Shown here piece after piece: positions 5,143 through 7,124 of a stretch of 7,124 nt of DNA; position 1 is the stretch's first letter, and each line of letters begins with the position of its first letter. The notes under the pieces were generated by a model. That model did no database searches. It worked only from the letters and a program-made list of their open reading frames with translations, and had not been told where the DNA came from. Source of the stretch: a candidate division WWE3 bacterium CG_4_9_14_3_um_filter_43_9 (GTDB lineage Bacteria; Patescibacteriota; CPR3; GCA-002780085). The stretch is from the NCBI GenBank assembly GCA_002791435.1, contig PFXB01000132.1, forward strand, positions 1-7,124, read 5' to 3'. The translations under genes were made by a program, and so were the position numbers.

Positions 5143-6324
5143 TCATTCGATAAATGTTAAGGCAACGCCTTTTTTATCGACTCTACCGGTTCTGCCTATG
5201 CGATGAATATAATCTTCATACGTGGCCGGTATATCATAGTTGATAACGTGACTAATGTCTTCTATGTCTAGTCCGCGTGAGGCGACATCGGTTGCCAGAA
5301 GAATGTTAATCTCGCTTCTTTTAAATTGCTCAAGAGTCCTAAGCCTTTGACTCTGACGTTTATTGCCGTGGATCGCCCCCACCTTAAAACCTCTTTTTGT
5401 AAGCTCGCCAGCCAGCTTTTGTATCCCCCATTTTGTTCTGCCAAAAATGAGAACTTTCTTAAACTCTCCTTGGATTAATAAATCATGCAATTTATCTATT
5501 TTCTTCTGCCCATTTTCGATCTTTACGATGTCATGATCAATAGTTTCGGCTGTATCTTGCTGTTTGACAGAAATGGTCGTTGCTTGGCGTACAAAAGCCC
5601 TTATAATTTCCTGAACTTTAGGAGACACCGTAGCCGAAAAGAAAAGAGATTGGCGCTCGCGCGGAAGAAACGAGATAAAATATTTAATATCATCAATAAA
5701 ACCAATGTCTACCATCCTGTCGGTTTCGTCCAAAACTACCGAATGAAATTGTGATAAAGATAAAACCTTCTGTTGCATCAGATCTTTTATTCTTCCGGGA
5801 GTACCGACCACGAAATTGGGATTACGTCTAAGCTCGTTTTCCTGCCTTTTGATATTCATACCCCCGATACACAGCGCTGAATGAATTCCCATGCCTTTAA
5901 CAAAAAATTGTAATTCTTGATTTATTTGCAGCGCAAGCTCACGTGTGGGTGTAATAATAAACACTTTCTCAGTCCTATTTTTCAGCACTTTATCAATCAA
6001 AGGAATAAGAAAGGCCAAGGTCTTTCCGGTCCCTGTATTGGCAATACCGATAATATCTTGTCCTGCCAGAATGGCAGGAATGGCCTGATCCTGAATAGGT
6101 GTTGGAGAATGATATTGCCTATCTAAAATATTCTTCTTGAGTACTGCTGAGATAGGAAAATCCTCAAAACGAAAACGAGAAATATAAGCGCTTCTTATCT
6201 GGGTGTCTTTTTGCTTCTGACTGAATTGTATAGCACGAATAGCGCTCACAAGCTCTGTCTTGGTTTGTCCAGCACGATTTGTCCTTCTTTGAAAGTTGTT
6301 TCGCCCGAAGTGTCTATTTTGCAT
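5143..6324 (-). CDS. DEAD-box ATP-dependent RNA helicase (RhlE/CshA-like), DETD variant
   Basis: This 393-residue protein has the two RecA-like domains of DEAD-box helicases, which unwind short RNA duplexes in ribosome assembly, mRNA decay or cold adaptation. Counted from Met at 6324: Q motif ending PTPIQ (Gln78), motif I ANTGTGKT (95-102), Ia PTREL (126-130), TPGR, motif II DETD (199-202) where nearly all relatives have DEAD, motif III SAT (230-232), motif V ATDVASRGLD (344-353) and motif VI HRIGRTGR (374-381). A basic N-terminal extension of about 50 residues precedes the core. The protein stops at ALTFIE, 12 residues after motif VI, so the usual basic C-terminal tail is missing. An ATG at 6333 is in frame, but AAAGG abuts it directly and is correctly spaced (9 bases) for 6324. 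A terminator follows closely. Confidence 0.92.
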   Translation of the reverse strand: MQNRHFGRNNFQRRTNRAGQTKTELVSAIRAIQFSQKQKDTQIRSAYISRFRFEDFPISAVLKKNILDRQYHSPTPIQDQAIPAILAGQDIIGIANTGTGKTLAFLIPLIDKVLKNRTEKVFIITPTRELALQINQELQFFVKGMGIHSALCIGGMNIKRQENELRRNPNFVVGTPGRIKDLMQQKVLSLSQFHSVVLDETDRMVDIGFIDDIKYFISFLPRERQSLFFSATVSPKVQEIIRAFVRQATTISVKQQDTAETIDHDIVKIENGQKKIDKLHDLLIQGEFKKVLIFGRTKWGIQKLAGELTKRGFKVGAIHGNKRQSQRLRTLEQFKRSEINILLATDVASRGLDIEDISHVINYDIPATYEDYIHRIGRTGRVDKKGVALTFIE

Positions 6325-6362
6325 AATGTGCATCCTTTTGATAACTTTTTTCTAAACACAAA

Positions 6363-6488
6363 GGTTAAAGTAATAGAACTGCTTAAATAAGAAATGTATG
6401 AGTAGGGGAAAAAGATACGGGAAGGAAAAATTATACTCGAGGTATCTTTATCTTTACTTACCAAACGAATTCAAAATTAAGCAGATTT
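6363..6488 (-). promoter_or_regulatory. Leader RNA of the helicase gene, carrying blocks shared with the RRM leader
   Basis: Minus-strand order, 5' to 3': block A at 6488-6470 (AAATCTGCTTAATTTTGAA), block B at 6418-6408 (GTATCTTTTTC), ACATTTC, and block C at 6388-6363, starting ATTTAAGCAGT and ending CTTTAACC. Block B to block C spacing is 19 bases here and 22 in the RRM leader; A to B spacing is longer here (51 against 16). CTGCTTAA in block A is perfectly complementary to TTAAGCAG in block C, and AATCTGCT in block A is also complementary to a segment further upstream. A switchable leader structure controlling expression is inferred. Confidence 0.6.
6430..6435 (-). promoter_or_regulatory. 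Possible second -10 box inside the helicase leader
   Basis: TATAAT lies at 6435-6430 on the minus strand. The -35 region at 17 bases spacing (AGTAAA) is poor and there is no TGn extension. If used, the leader would be about 100 bases long and would contain blocks B and C but not A. Confidence 0.3.
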
Positions 6489-6504
6489 ATTACTTTAATC
6501 TGCT
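6480..6504 (-). promoter_or_regulatory. Hairpin near the 5' end of the helicase leader
   Basis: On the minus strand, AGCAGATT (6504-6497) and AATCTGCT (6487-6480) form a perfect 8-base stem with a 9-base loop. The 3' arm is part of shared block A, so forming this hairpin excludes pairing of block A with block C about 95 bases downstream. Confidence 0.6.
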
Positions 6505-6518
6505 CGTAACAAAAAGCT

Positions 6519-6547
6519 ATTATAGCAGATCGCACTTCAGATAGCAA
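6519..6547 (-). promoter_or_regulatory. Promoter of the helicase gene
   Basis: TGCTATAAT on the minus strand, with TATAAT at 6524-6519, is a perfect extended -10 box, the same nine bases as before the gene at 780. TTGCTA at 6547-6542 matches four of six -35 positions with a 17-base spacer. The start is expected near 6512, giving a leader of about 190 bases to the ATG at 6324. The -10 box lies in an 11-base palindrome (GCTATAATAGC). Confidence 0.75.
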
Positions 6548-6631
6548 ATAATACTATAGGACTAGATTGATCGTGTGCTCAGGCCGTCTCTTAAACAGAT
6601 CTCAAAAAGTCCAAATATACAGGCCCCAATT

Positions 6632-7003
6632 TTAAGGACATTCGTTTCTAAAATAATCCCACTCGTCACATTCGGTTCCGTCGGGTAAAATACAAATTCC
6701 TTTCACTCCATTAGAGTCCGTTTCAAAACGTAAGGTTCCACCCTGCTCTTGGCAATAAGAAGAGGCTGGATTGGCAATACCGGCCGGGGAAGTCTCCTCG
6801 CTTTCATTGTTTTCCGCACTACTCCCAGACTGCCCGCATCCTTGGACAGGCGCAGTTTGACTCGGGTTTCCGTGTTTAACCCACTCTCCTTTTTCACAAA
6901 GCCAAGTATCTTCTGGACCACCGACTACAAATCTAAGAAACAGAACTACTCCGATTGCGATTGCGACTATAATTCCGCCTGCATAAAAATAGCTCTTTCT
7001 CAT
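6632..7003 (-). CDS. Membrane-anchored DUF333 protein
   Basis: This 123-residue protein has one N-terminal membrane helix (about 6-28) after MRKSYF, so it is anchored with its body outside the membrane. The first outside segment is EDTWLCEKGEWVKHGNP (31-47), ending at GCG (55-57), with a probable disulfide between Cys36 and Cys56. A Ser/Asn/Glu-rich linker (about 58-74) leads to a DUF333 domain at 78-123: NPASSYCQEQGGTLRF, then GICILPDGTECDEWDYF. It has four more cysteines (84, 104, 112, 122). DUF333 proteins are often labelled putative hemolysin, but that function is not established. The frame is open to 7087, but AGAGGAAG 9 bases before the ATG at 7003 and the hydrophobic start right after it mark the true beginning. 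No terminator was found downstream. Confidence 0.85.
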   Translation of the reverse strand: MRKSYFYAGGIIVAIAIGVVLFLRFVVGGPEDTWLCEKGEWVKHGNPSQTAPVQGCGQSGSSAENNESEETSPAGIANPASSYCQEQGGTLRFETDSNGVKGICILPDGTECDEWDYFRNECP

Positions 7004-7041
7004 GATTTTCTTCCTCTTTTTATCTTCTTTAGTAAACTTCA

Positions 7042-7073
7042 CCTGTGCTACGCCCTGACGGGCTAAGCACAGG
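7042..7073. repeat. GC-rich interrupted palindrome upstream of the DUF333 gene
   Basis: CCTGTGCT at 7042-7049 pairs with AGCACAGG at 7066-7073. An inner GCCC (7052-7055) pairs with GGGC (7060-7063) around a TGAC loop, leaving a two-by-two internal loop. No T run follows on either strand. The inner core resembles that of the helicase terminator hairpin (same TGAC loop on one strand). Confidence 0.65.
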
Positions 7074-7075
7074 GC

Positions 7076-7081
7076 ATTATA
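7076..7081 (-). promoter_or_regulatory. Possible -10 box of the DUF333 gene
   Basis: TATAAT at 7081-7076 on the minus strand is a perfect hexamer, but the -35 match at 17 bases (CGAACA) is weak; the TTGACA-like bases present directly abut the -10 and cannot serve. The predicted start, near 7069, falls inside the arm of the adjoining palindrome. The leader would be about 66 bases. Confidence 0.4.
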
Positions 7082-7124
7082 TGTCAAACAGACGTAGCTG
7101 TTCGCCCTTCCCTCCTTGTCCCTT

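Noticed and set aside
5917..6126. Plus-strand open frames opposite the helicase gene (also 5485-5754)
   Set aside because: They are antisense to a clear DEAD-box gene, without promoter, ribosome-binding site or family resemblance.
6749..7066. Plus-strand frame of 105 codons opposite the DUF333 gene
   Set aside because: The DUF333 frame has a strong ribosome-binding site, a membrane anchor and known motifs; the opposite frame has none.
7004..7087. Longer start of the DUF333 protein at 7087
   Set aside because: The added residues derive from the palindrome and the -10 region and would move the membrane anchor away from the N-terminus; a well-spaced ribosome-binding site serves 7003.

Overview
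The window looks like a chromosomal piece from a small-genome, low-to-moderate-GC bacterium, most likely of the Candidate Phyla Radiation (Patescibacteria). This is an inference. It rests on a tiny membrane-anchored DUF333 protein with a WVKHGNP-type linker, a compact single-RRM RNA-binding protein, several small zinc-ribbon or CxxC proteins, frequent short GC-rich intergenic palindromes, and extended -10 promoters placed so close to the start codon that the mRNA would be leaderless. TGA acts as a normal stop codon, which argues against the recoded Gracilibacteria and Absconditabacteria. No mobile element, CRISPR array, tRNA or rRNA was seen.

Left part (1-3448). Two minus-strand genes overlap by 4 bases: a multi-helix membrane protein (196-780) and the N-terminal third or so of a DUF72/YecE-family protein that runs off the left edge. 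They diverge from a three-gene plus-strand operon: a MarR-type repressor (941-1375), an ABC ATPase (1410-2240) and an ABC-2 permease (2246-3448). This is the usual layout of a self-regulated drug or lipid-like exporter. The intergenic region between them holds both promoters, a perfect 14-base tandem repeat and a 9-base direct repeat that could be the MarR operator.

Middle (3513-4637). Three small minus-strand genes encode a zinc-ribbon protein with two membrane helices, a 78-residue protein with two CxxC pairs, and an RRM RNA-binding protein.

Intergenic 4638-5142. This gene-free stretch holds the promoter and about 114 bases of leader of the RRM gene, an AT-rich part with a 13-base inverted repeat, a 39-base decayed fragment matching the permease gene, and a cluster of three GC-rich hairpins. 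The last hairpin is the terminator of the helicase gene.

Right part (5143-7124). A DEAD-box RNA helicase (with DETD instead of DEAD) has a leader of about 190 bases, followed by the DUF333 membrane-anchored protein; both are on the minus strand.

The most interesting observation is that the long leaders of the RRM gene and the helicase gene, two unrelated RNA-binding proteins, share several sequence blocks in the same order: a 19-base block (17/19 identical), an 11-base block (identical), and a 26-base block beginning with 11 identical bases. One block can pair with either of two partners in the helicase leader. This looks like a common cis-regulatory RNA element that co-regulates RNA-remodelling proteins, possibly in a cold-shock-like response.
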